Source of the DNA: Microbacterium enclense
GTDB lineage: Bacteria; Actinomycetota; Actinomycetes; Actinomycetales; Microbacteriaceae
Direction of reading: 5' to 3'
Length of the DNA: 64,000 nt
Assembly (NCBI GenBank): GCA_038182865.1
Contig: CP116226.1
Coordinates: 62,001-126,000, forward strand
Part shown: piece by piece, positions 7,918-14,563 of the stretch
Layout of the letters: each line of letters begins with the position of its first letter
Position numbering within the stretch: position 1 is the first letter of the stretch
Notes under the pieces: model-generated
Database searches by the model: none
Told to the model about the DNA's origin: nothing
What the model saw: only the letters and a program-made list of their open reading frames with translations
Program-made: the position numbers and the translations under genes

Positions 7918-8700
7918 TCAGCCCTGCGTGTCTCGCACGCGCAAGGGCCCGCGCGCGAGCAGGTGCTGCGCCGACTGCGCGACCGGACGCACCGTGACGA
8001 GGTCGAGGTTGACGTGACCCGGCGCCCCGAGGGCGTACGCGATGACGTCGGCGACGTCGTCGGCCACGAGCGGCGCCTCGACGCCCTCGTACAGCTTGTC
8101 GGCGGCATCCTGATCCCCGCCGAGACGGTTGAGGGTGAACTCTTCGGTGCGCACCATGCCCGGCGCGATCTCGATGACCCGCAGCGGCTCCCCGTTCAGC
8201 TCCTGACGCAGGGCGTGCACGAGCATCGACTCTCCGGCCTTCGCCGCGTTGTAGCCGCCCCCGCCCGGGTACGCGTTCTGCGCGGCCGTCGAGGTGACGA
8301 ACAACAGGTCGGCGTGGCCGGCAGCGTCGGCAGCGCGCCGGAGCACCGGCAGGAGGGATGCCACGAGCCGCTGCGACGCGAGCACGTTGGCCTCGAACAT
8401 CCAGCGCCAGTCCTCGGGATCGCCGTCCTCGACGCGGTCGCTGCCGCGCGCTCCCCCGGCGACCTGCACGAGGGCGTCGACGCCGCCCGTCTCGTCGAGC
8501 CAGGCGGCGAGCGCCGCGACGTCGTCGGCGTCGGTCAGGTCGGCGGCGCGGGCCACCACACCCGTCTCGGCCTCGAGGGCGGCGAGCCGGTCGGCGCGGC
8601 GGGCGACGCCCACGACGTCCCATCCCCGCGCACGCAGCAGTCGCGCCGTCGCCTCTCCGATACCCGAACTGGCCCCGGTCACCACTGCGCGTCGCGTCAT
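7918..8700 (-). CDS. SDR-family NAD(P)-dependent oxidoreductase
   Basis: A 260-residue classical short-chain dehydrogenase. The dinucleotide motif is TGASSGIG (residues 8-15), with catalytic Ser137, Tyr150 and Lys154 in STAAQN...YNAAKAG, all present. The structural NAG motif reads VAGG. The arginine pair after GVARR suggests NADP(H) preference. The ATG at 8700 starts directly at the Rossmann strand and has a TAGCGT -10 box 7 nt away; the frame is open further upstream. First gene of a two-gene unit with the duplicated membrane protein. Substrate unknown. Confidence 0.88.
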   Translation of the reverse strand: MTRRAVVTGASSGIGEATARLLRARGWDVVGVARRADRLAALEAETGVVARAADLTDADDVAALAAWLDETGGVDALVQVAGGARGSDRVEDGDPEDWRWMFEANVLASQRLVASLLPVLRRAADAAGHADLLFVTSTAAQNAYPGGGGYNAAKAGESMLVHALRQELNGEPLRVIEIAPGMVRTEEFTLNRLGGDQDAADKLYEGVEAPLVADDVADVIAYALGAPGHVNLDLVTVRPVAQSAQHLLARGPLRVRDTQG

Positions 8701-8707
8701 GGCATCC

Positions 8708-8713
8708 ACGCTA
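8708..8713 (-). promoter_or_regulatory. -10 box TAGCGT, 7 nt before SDR start
   Basis: On the minus strand TAGCGT is followed by GGATGCC and the ATG at 8700. The arrangement predicts a leaderless message for the SDR gene and the membrane protein gene behind it. Confidence 0.45.
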
Positions 8714-8768
8714 CCCGTGCCGTTCCTCCCGGCGGTCACCAGGGTGTTACGGCCCGTGACCCCCGGTG

Positions 8769-8798
8769 TTGTCGGGCGTCGGAGGCGGTGTCTACGCT
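8769..8798 (+). promoter_or_regulatory. Candidate sigma-70-type promoter for metY
   Basis: TTGTCG (8769-8774) and TACGCT (8793-8798) are 18 bp apart, about 50 bp before the metY start. It is the best -35/-10 pair seen in the divergent gap. I found no SAM riboswitch fold by eye. Confidence 0.4.
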
Positions 8799-8847
8799 CG
8801 CATCAGGCCACGGCGACCGCCTCGGCCACCAGAGCAGAGGAGTAGCC

Positions 8848-10170
8848 ATGTCGGCACCCGAGAACTGGCGTTTCGAGACCAAGCAGATCCACACGGGCGC
8901 TCAGCCGGATCCGGTCACCAAGGCGCGCGCCACGCCCATCTACCAGACCACCTCGTACGTGTTCGACAACGCCGACCACGCGGCGAACCTCTTCGCGCTG
9001 GCGGAGTTCGGCAACATCTACACCCGCATCCAGAACCCCACGCAAGACGTCGTCGAGCAGCGCGTCGCCGGCCTCGAGGGCGGCACCGGCGCCCTCCTCG
9101 TCGCCAGTGGCCAGGCGGCTGAGACGTTCGCCGTGCTCAACATCGCGCAGGCGGGCGACCACATCGTGTCGTCGAGCTCGATCTACGGCGGCACGTACAA
9201 CCTGTTCAAGTACACCCTCGCCAAGCTCGGCATCGAGACGACGTTCGTCGAGAACCAGGACGACCCCGAAGAGTGGCGCGCCGCTGTCCGCCCGAACACG
9301 AAGCTGTTCTTCGCCGAGACGATCGGCAACCCCAAGATCAACGTGCTCGACATCCGCACGGTCGCCGATGTCGCCCACGACGCCGGCGTGCCCCTCATCG
9401 TCGACAACACGATCGCCACGCCCTACCTCATCCGTCCGTTCGAGCACGGCGCCGACATCGTCGTTCACTCCGCCACGAAGTTCCTCGGCGGCCACGGCAC
9501 GGTCATCGGCGGCGTCATCGTCGACGGCGGCCGGTTCCCCTGGTCGGAGTACTCCGAGCGCTTCCCGGGTCTGACCACGCCCGACCCCTCGTACCACGGC
9601 GCGGTCTACACGCAGGCGGTCGGCGACGCTCTCGCCTACGTCATCAAGGCGCGCGTGCAGCTGCTGCGCGACCTGGGTGCCTCGATCGCCCCGCAGAGCG
9701 CGTGGCAGCTCATCCAGGGCATCGAGACCCTGTCGCTGCGCATCGAGCGCCACGTGCAGAACGCGCAGGAGATCGCGGAGTGGCTCGAGTCGCACCCCGA
9801 TGTCGCGAGCGTGAACTACTCCGGCCTGCCCACCTCGCCCTGGTACGCCGCGGCGAACAACTACGCCCCGAAGGGCGTCGGTGCAGTCCTGTCGTTCGAG
9901 CTCAAGGGCGGCGTCGAAGCGGGCCGCGAGTTCGTCAACTCGCTCAGCCTGTTCAGCCACCTCGCCAACATCGGTGACGTGCGCTCGCTCGTCATCCACC
10001 CGGCCTCGACGACGCACTCGCAGCTCACGCCCGAGCAGCAGCTGACCGCCGGCGTCACGCCCGGTCTCGTGCGCCTGTCGGTGGGTCTCGAGAACATCGA
10101 CGACCTCAAGGCGGACCTCGACCAGGCCCTCGCCGCCGCGCGTCGCCTGTCGGAGGCCGCGCGCGCCTGA
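8848..10170 (+). CDS. metY: O-acetylhomoserine aminocarboxypropyltransferase
   Basis: A 440-residue PLP enzyme of the Cys/Met metabolism family that makes homocysteine from O-acetylhomoserine and sulfide. The PLP lysine is Lys211 in HSATKFLGGHG; other family marks are YTRIQNPT, ASGQAAE and SVGLENIDDL near the C terminus. Length fits the MetY/Met17 group rather than the shorter cystathionine synthases. ATG 8848 follows AGAGGAG with good spacing; the longer open frame upstream is not protein-like. It works with MetX (11709-12914), which supplies its substrate, but the two are separate units divided by two minus-strand genes. A strong hairpin terminator follows. Confidence 0.95.
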   Translation: MSAPENWRFETKQIHTGAQPDPVTKARATPIYQTTSYVFDNADHAANLFALAEFGNIYTRIQNPTQDVVEQRVAGLEGGTGALLVASGQAAETFAVLNIAQAGDHIVSSSSIYGGTYNLFKYTLAKLGIETTFVENQDDPEEWRAAVRPNTKLFFAETIGNPKINVLDIRTVADVAHDAGVPLIVDNTIATPYLIRPFEHGADIVVHSATKFLGGHGTVIGGVIVDGGRFPWSEYSERFPGLTTPDPSYHGAVYTQAVGDALAYVIKARVQLLRDLGASIAPQSAWQLIQGIETLSLRIERHVQNAQEIAEWLESHPDVASVNYSGLPTSPWYAAANNYAPKGVGAVLSFELKGGVEAGREFVNSLSLFSHLANIGDVRSLVIHPASTTHSQLTPEQQLTAGVTPGLVRLSVGLENIDDLKADLDQALAAARRLSEAARA

Positions 10171-10185
10171 GCCTCGTCTCGACGG

Positions 10186-10211
10186 AACGCCCCGACCTGC
10201 GTCGGGGCGTT
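10186..10211 (+). terminator. metY hairpin terminator
   Basis: AACGCCCCGAC (10186-10196), loop CTGC, and GTCGGGGCGTT (10201-10211) form a perfect 11-bp stem that ends in TT, 16 bp after the metY stop. Confidence 0.85.
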
Positions 10212-10487
10212 TCGCGTTCGTGGGCGTGGGGCCGTGACGAGCGGAGGATCAGGGACGAAGGGAGCACCCTCGACGCGGAGGCGTCCTCCCTCCGCCCCTG
10301 ATCCTCCACTCACCCCGCGCCCGAGCCCGCCGCCTCCACTTGCCCCACACCCCGGCCCGCGCCCGCACCCGCGCCCGCGCCCTCCACTCACCCCGCGCCC
10401 GCGCCCGCGCGAGCGCCGAAGCGGGCGGATTCCCGGAGGATACGCCGGAGGCCGTGACATCCTCCCCAGGCTCCCCGGAGTCGTTCG
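10212..10487. other. Gene-free spacer with inverted repeat and CG-rich array
   Basis: Together with the metY terminator, the metY-SDR spacer (10171-10487) is the only stretch above 300 bp without a gene. It holds an inverted repeat GGAGGATCAGGG (10243-10254) / 10296-10307 with 41 nt between the arms, then three imperfect copies of a unit beginning CCTCCACT at 10303, 10333 and 10381, each followed by a run of CCGCGCC-type sequence with a strong C-over-G bias. Open frames across it have no protein-like composition. It separates metY from a convergent SDR-like gene. Confidence 0.7.
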
Positions 10488-11186
10488 CTAGATCTTCTGC
10501 CGTGGGCGGAGGCTGCCCAGTCCCCCGTCGACGCCCAGCACCTGCCCGGTCATCCACGCGTTCTCTGGTGAGAGCAGGAACTCGATCGCGCGAGCCACGT
10601 CGTCGGGCTCGCCGAGCCGCCCGAGCGGGTGCATCGCCTCGGAGACCGTGCGCGAGGTGTCGCTCGAGGTCAGCTTGGCGGTCAGCCGCGTCTGCACCAG
10701 CCCCGGGGCGACAGCGTTGACGCGCAGGGCGCGCGCGGCGTAGCTCGCCGCCGCCGACAGCGTCAGACCGATCACGCCGGCTTTCGCGGCGGCGATCGCG
10801 TCGTGGTTCGGCAACCCGGCCAGAGCCGCCGCCGACGAGACGAGCACGACCGCGCCCCCGTGGCGCATGTGCGCGCCGGCCGCCCGGACCGCCGCGAAGG
10901 CCGTGGTGAGCGACGCCGCGATCAGCCCGTCGTACTGCTCGCGCGAGGTCAGATGCGCGGGTTTGAGAAGCATCGATCCCGCGAACACCGCGATGCCGTC
11001 GACCGGACCCGCCTCGCGCACCACGCGATCGACGGCGTCGAAGTCGGTGGCATCCAAGACGAAATCCGGGTCGATGACCGAAGAGTCGCGGGCCGCCGTC
11101 AGGACGCGGTGCCCCGCATCGCGCAGTCGCGTCGTGGTCGCACGCCCGATGTCGCTCGAGGCCGCGATGAGGAGGAAGGTCGCCAT
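10488..11186 (-). CDS. SDR-like protein lacking catalytic tyrosine
   Basis: A 232-residue short-chain dehydrogenase/reductase-like protein. The nucleotide-binding motif is altered (AASSDIGRAT instead of TGxxxGIG), Ser118 and Lys135 occupy the expected spacing, but the tyrosine position 13 residues after the serine is Ile131 (HDAIAAAKAG). C-terminal family marks remain: VNAVAPGLVQTRL, HPLGRLGEPDDVA and VLGVDGG. Known active SDRs need the tyrosine, so this may be a binding or regulatory protein, or use another residue. The reading frame is intact, arguing against simple decay. ATG at 11186. It lies convergent to metY and downstream of a frameshifted DUF4259 gene. Confidence 0.8.
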   Translation of the reverse strand: MATFLLIAASSDIGRATTTRLRDAGHRVLTAARDSSVIDPDFVLDATDFDAVDRVVREAGPVDGIAVFAGSMLLKPAHLTSREQYDGLIAASLTTAFAAVRAAGAHMRHGGAVVLVSSAAALAGLPNHDAIAAAKAGVIGLTLSAAASYAARALRVNAVAPGLVQTRLTAKLTSSDTSRTVSEAMHPLGRLGEPDDVARAIEFLLSPENAWMTGQVLGVDGGLGSLRPRQKI

Positions 11187-11238
11187 GCGGCGATCATCCC
11201 CGCCGCCGCCACGGGCGAGCGGGGGCTGGACAACGCCG

Positions 11239-11629
11239 TCAGCCGGTGGTGAGCGCCGCGCGCAGCTTCTCGTTCTCGGCGAGCCAGTCGGGGTCGTCTT
11301 CCCACAGATCGGCGAGTTCGCCCTCGTCGGATGTCGCGACAGCGAGCGCCGACACGGCGAGCGCCACCAGCTCGGGCGACGGGGGCGACACCCGCCCGAC
11401 GAAAGCCTCCACGCTCTCGGCGGAGTCCGGCACCCGGCCCAGAGCGCGCCACGACCTCCGCCGCGGCGATCGCCGTCACCGCGTCGTCGGAGTCGAGCTC
11501 GGACGGCGCGGCCTCGGCCGCGACGTGCAGCGCCTCGCTCACGAGCGACCAATCACCCGCGTCGTCGAGCTCGTACGCCCAGTCGGCGGCGCTGTCGTTC
11601 CCGAACGGTTCTGCGCTCCACGTACCCAT
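11239..11629 (-). pseudogene. DUF4259-like gene with a frameshift
   Basis: The ATG at 11629 begins MGTWSAEPFGNDSAADWA, the hallmark start of DUF4259 proteins, and stays in frame to AVTAIAAAEVVA. Near 11445-11450, in a GCGCGC run, the conserved reading moves to the next frame and continues ALGRVPDSAESVEAFVGRV to a normal end LAENEKLRAALTTG and stop at 11239. A single extra base in the GC run restores the whole protein of about 129 residues. It could be a real inactivation, a sequencing error or slippage. A -10 box TACGAT lies 7 nt before the start. Confidence 0.75.
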
Positions 11630-11636
11630 ACGCCGC

Positions 11637-11642
11637 ATCGTA
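11637..11642 (-). promoter_or_regulatory. -10 box TACGAT, 7 nt before DUF4259 start
   Basis: TACGAT on the minus strand, then 7 nt, then the ATG at 11629. Leaderless arrangement retained in front of the frameshifted gene. Confidence 0.4.
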
Positions 11643-11708
11643 GACCGCGCCTCCGACATCGCCGTAACACTCCGGTCAGGCCCGACCGGACCGGAGAGAA
11701 TGGATGCC

Positions 11709-12914
11709 ATGGACTGGCAGATCTCCGAAGACACGGTGCCCTCGGCGCCGATCACGGAGGCCGATGCCCGTTCGCTGCTCGGCCGGCCGCCCGCGACCGG
11801 CGCCTGGCGCGACGGCGACCCCGTCGGCGACCGCCGTTTCGCCGCCTTCGGCCCGTTCGCGACGGAGAACGGCGAGTCCCTTCCCGCGTTCCGTCTCGCG
11901 TACGAATCCTGGGGCGAGCTCTCCCCCGCACGCGACAACGCCGTGCTGATCCTGCACGCCCTCACCGGCGACAGCCACGTGCGCGGCGCCGCCGGCCCCG
12001 GCCACCCGACGGCCGGCTGGTGGAGCGATCTCGTGGGCCCGGGGGCCGCGATCGACACCGACCGGTGGTTCGTCGTCGCTCCCAACATGCTCGGCGGATG
12101 CCAGGGCTCCACGGGACCCGCCAGCATTGCGCCCGACGGGTACGAGTGGGCATCGCGGTTCCCGTACCTGACGATCCGCGATCAGGTGCGCGCCCAGGCA
12201 CAGCTGGCCGACGCTCTCGGCATCGGCCGGTGGGCCGCGGTCATCGGCGGGTCGATGGGCGGAATGCACGCCCTGGAATGGGCGGTCGGACACCCCGATC
12301 GCGTCCAGCGCGCGGCGATCCTGTCGGCGCCGCCGATCACCACCGCCGACCAGATCGCCCTCAACTCGGTGCAGCTCGACACGATCCGCATGGATCCCCG
12401 CTTCGCCGCCGGCGAGTATTACGACTCCGGTGACGGCGACGGTCCGCACCGCGGACTCGCGCTGGCTCGCCGCATGGCGCTGCTGAACTACCGCAGCCCC
12501 ACCGAACTCAACCAACGCTTCCAGCGGTCGTGGCAGTCGGGAGTGAGCCCCCTCGGGCGCGGCGGGCGGTTCGCGGTCGAGTCGTATCTCGACTTCCACG
12601 GCAACAAGTTCACGCGTCGTTTCGATGCGAACAGCTATCTCACGCTCGTCGAGGCGATGAACTCCCACGATGTGGGCCGCGATCGCGACGGGGTCGAAGA
12701 CGCGCTCCGCCGCGTCACCGCGACGACGCTCGTCCTGGGAATCGACAGCGACCGTCTCTTCCCCATCGACGGACAGCACCGCATCGCCCGGGGCATCCCG
12801 CACACCCTCGACGGCGACGAGGCGGTCGTGCTCTCCAGCGACTTCGGTCACGACGGCTTCCTCATCGAGACCGCCGCCGTCGCGCACCACCTCCGCCGTC
12901 TCCTCGCGACCTGA
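11709..12914 (+). CDS. metX: Homoserine O-acetyltransferase
   Basis: A 401-residue alpha/beta-fold acyltransferase that activates homoserine with acetyl-CoA, the first committed step towards methionine. The nucleophile serine lies in GGSMGGM (about residue 182), the catalytic Asp in LGIDSDRLFP and the His in FGHDGFLIE; the family block LILHALTGDSH is also present. Two close ATG codons exist, 11700 and 11709; 11709 has better spacing from GGAGAG and from a GAGAAT -10-like box 7 nt upstream. Supplies O-acetylhomoserine to MetY. A hairpin follows directly. Confidence 0.93.
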   Translation: MDWQISEDTVPSAPITEADARSLLGRPPATGAWRDGDPVGDRRFAAFGPFATENGESLPAFRLAYESWGELSPARDNAVLILHALTGDSHVRGAAGPGHPTAGWWSDLVGPGAAIDTDRWFVVAPNMLGGCQGSTGPASIAPDGYEWASRFPYLTIRDQVRAQAQLADALGIGRWAAVIGGSMGGMHALEWAVGHPDRVQRAAILSAPPITTADQIALNSVQLDTIRMDPRFAAGEYYDSGDGDGPHRGLALARRMALLNYRSPTELNQRFQRSWQSGVSPLGRGGRFAVESYLDFHGNKFTRRFDANSYLTLVEAMNSHDVGRDRDGVEDALRRVTATTLVLGIDSDRLFPIDGQHRIARGIPHTLDGDEAVVLSSDFGHDGFLIETAAVAHHLRRLLAT

Positions 12915-12920
12915 CGGTTG

Positions 12921-12945
12921 CGGATGCCAGGAGGCCTGGCATCCG
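12921..12945 (+). terminator. metX hairpin
   Basis: CGGATGCCAGG, loop AGG and CCTGGCATCCG form an 11-bp perfect stem starting 6 bp after the metX stop codon. No T-tract follows. Confidence 0.6.
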
Positions 12946-13039
12946 TCGCCCTCCCGGTTCGCTCTGCCGCGCGCCCGCTGCGCGCGTCGCACACCTCAGA
13001 CTCGGTGCGCGGGCGAGGCCGGGCGCCCACGAGCACGTC

Positions 13040-13095
13040 GAGTGTCCAGAACACCCGGACGTGGCGCGAGCAGCTTCCGGGTGTTCTGGACACTC
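13040..13095. repeat. Perfect inverted repeat with 20-bp arms
   Basis: GAGTGTCCAGAACACCCGGA at 13040-13059 pairs fully with 13076-13095 across a 16-nt spacer. It lies between the convergent metX and MFS genes and may terminate both. The arms are longer than a normal terminator needs. Confidence 0.7.
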
Positions 13096-13125
13096 AGCGG
13101 GGGGCACAGCGGCGCAGGCGGCGCG

Positions 13126-14373
13126 TCAGCCCTGGGTCGGGATCGAACCGGTGATCGCGGTGCGCGCGGCCTCGGCCGCCGGCATCCGGTGCTCGGGATG
13201 ACGACCGGAGCGGTCCTCGACGCGATACGCCACGAAGGCGACGACGAGTCCGCCCAGCGCCAGCACGGCCCCCACCCACGCCGGCGCCACGAGACCGAGG
13301 CCCGCGGCGATCGCGAGACCGCCGAGGAATGCCCCCAGGCTGTTACCGATGTTCAGCGCCGAGTGGTTCAGCGCGGCGGCGATGGACTGGTTGTCTTCGG
13401 CGACGTCCATCAGGCGGGTCTGGATGCCGGGGCTCAGGGCCGCACCGCAGAAGGCGACGAGGAAGGCGAAGAGCGTGAGGCTCACGATCCAGCCCGCGGT
13501 GAGAGCGAGGCCGACCGAGGCGACACCGAGCGCGAGGAGACCGGCCCGCAGCCAGAACCGCAGGTCTTTGTCGGCCAGGGTGCCGCCGACCACGTTGCCG
13601 ATCGTCATGCCGACGCCGACGAGCACCAGCACCAGCGACACGGCCCACTCGGGCTGTCCGGCGACGTCGGTGATCATCGGGGCGATGTAGCTGTACATCG
13701 CGAAGAACCCGCCGAAGCCGACGGCGCCGATGCCGAGCGCGAACCACACCTGGCCGATGCGGAACACCCGGAGCTCGTCGCGCAGGCGGCGACCGGGCGA
13801 GCCGGGATGCTTCGGCACGAACAACGCGATGCAGATCGTGGCGAGCAGGAAGATTCCGGTCACCACGGCGAAGGCCGCGCGCCAGCCGACCTGCTGGCCC
13901 AGGAGCGTGCCCAGCGGTACGCCGACGACGTTCGCGATCGTGAGACCCGTGAGGACGAAGGCGACACCCTTCGCGCGGTTGCCGGGACCCAGAGCGTCGG
14001 CGGCGACGAGCGCCCCGATGCCGAAGTACGCGCCGTGCGGGAGTCCGGCGAGGAATCGCGAGACGGCGACGAGCTCGAACGTCGGCGCGATCACGGTCAA
14101 CAGCGTGAAGAACGCCAGCGCCGCCGCGAGCACGATCATCACGCGGTGCCGGGGGAAGCGGGCGACCGACCCCGCGATCGTCGGCGCCCCGATGACCACA
14201 CCGAGGGCGTACAGCGAGACGAGCCAGCCGGCCTGCGCGATCGCGTCGTCGGGAGACGCCGCCCAGACGGTGGGCACGAGTTCTCGCGCGATGTTGGGCA
14301 GAAGGCCCATCACCACGAACTCGGTCATGCCGATGCCGAAACTGCCGATGGCGAGAGAAAGGAGCGCCCGCAT
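13126..14373 (-). CDS. MFS transporter, AraJ/YdhP-type
   Basis: A 415-residue, 12-helix exporter. The opening MRALLSLAIGSFGIGMTEFV and the segment FLAGLPHGAYFGIGALVAAD are characteristic of the AraJ/YdhP/CmlA-like branch of drug and sugar efflux proteins. The ATG at 14373 is chosen because the first membrane helix starts there and a purine-rich GAGAGGTG precedes it; upstream in-frame codons are not conserved-looking. It is divergent from the type VII-like operon (190 bp between starts) and convergent with metX. Substrate unknown. Confidence 0.87.
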   Translation of the reverse strand: MRALLSLAIGSFGIGMTEFVVMGLLPNIARELVPTVWAASPDDAIAQAGWLVSLYALGVVIGAPTIAGSVARFPRHRVMIVLAAALAFFTLLTVIAPTFELVAVSRFLAGLPHGAYFGIGALVAADALGPGNRAKGVAFVLTGLTIANVVGVPLGTLLGQQVGWRAAFAVVTGIFLLATICIALFVPKHPGSPGRRLRDELRVFRIGQVWFALGIGAVGFGGFFAMYSYIAPMITDVAGQPEWAVSLVLVLVGVGMTIGNVVGGTLADKDLRFWLRAGLLALGVASVGLALTAGWIVSLTLFAFLVAFCGAALSPGIQTRLMDVAEDNQSIAAALNHSALNIGNSLGAFLGGLAIAAGLGLVAPAWVGAVLALGGLVVAFVAYRVEDRSGRHPEHRMPAAEAARTAITGSIPTQG

Positions 14374-14563
14374 CGCCGCACCTCTCGAGGTCGTCGAAGA
14401 GGTCACCCGTCGATCGTAATGGGCGCGCAAGGCACTGTCGAATCGTTTCGAGAACGCGAAGCGCGACGTGTCCCGGATGTCAAGATCCGCCTTCGAATCC
14501 AGCGATGTCGACGGCGTCGACTACGATCAACCGCGACGACCGGACGGTGCTCAAGGGGGACGG

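Noticed and set aside
6469..8847. Long upstream extension of the metY frame
   Set aside because: It is antisense to two recognisable genes and its residues are low-complexity; the conserved protein and ribosome site begin at 8848.
8701..8847. Possible SAM riboswitch before metY
   Set aside because: I could not find a multi-helix junction or the conserved core of any SAM riboswitch class; only short G/C words are present.
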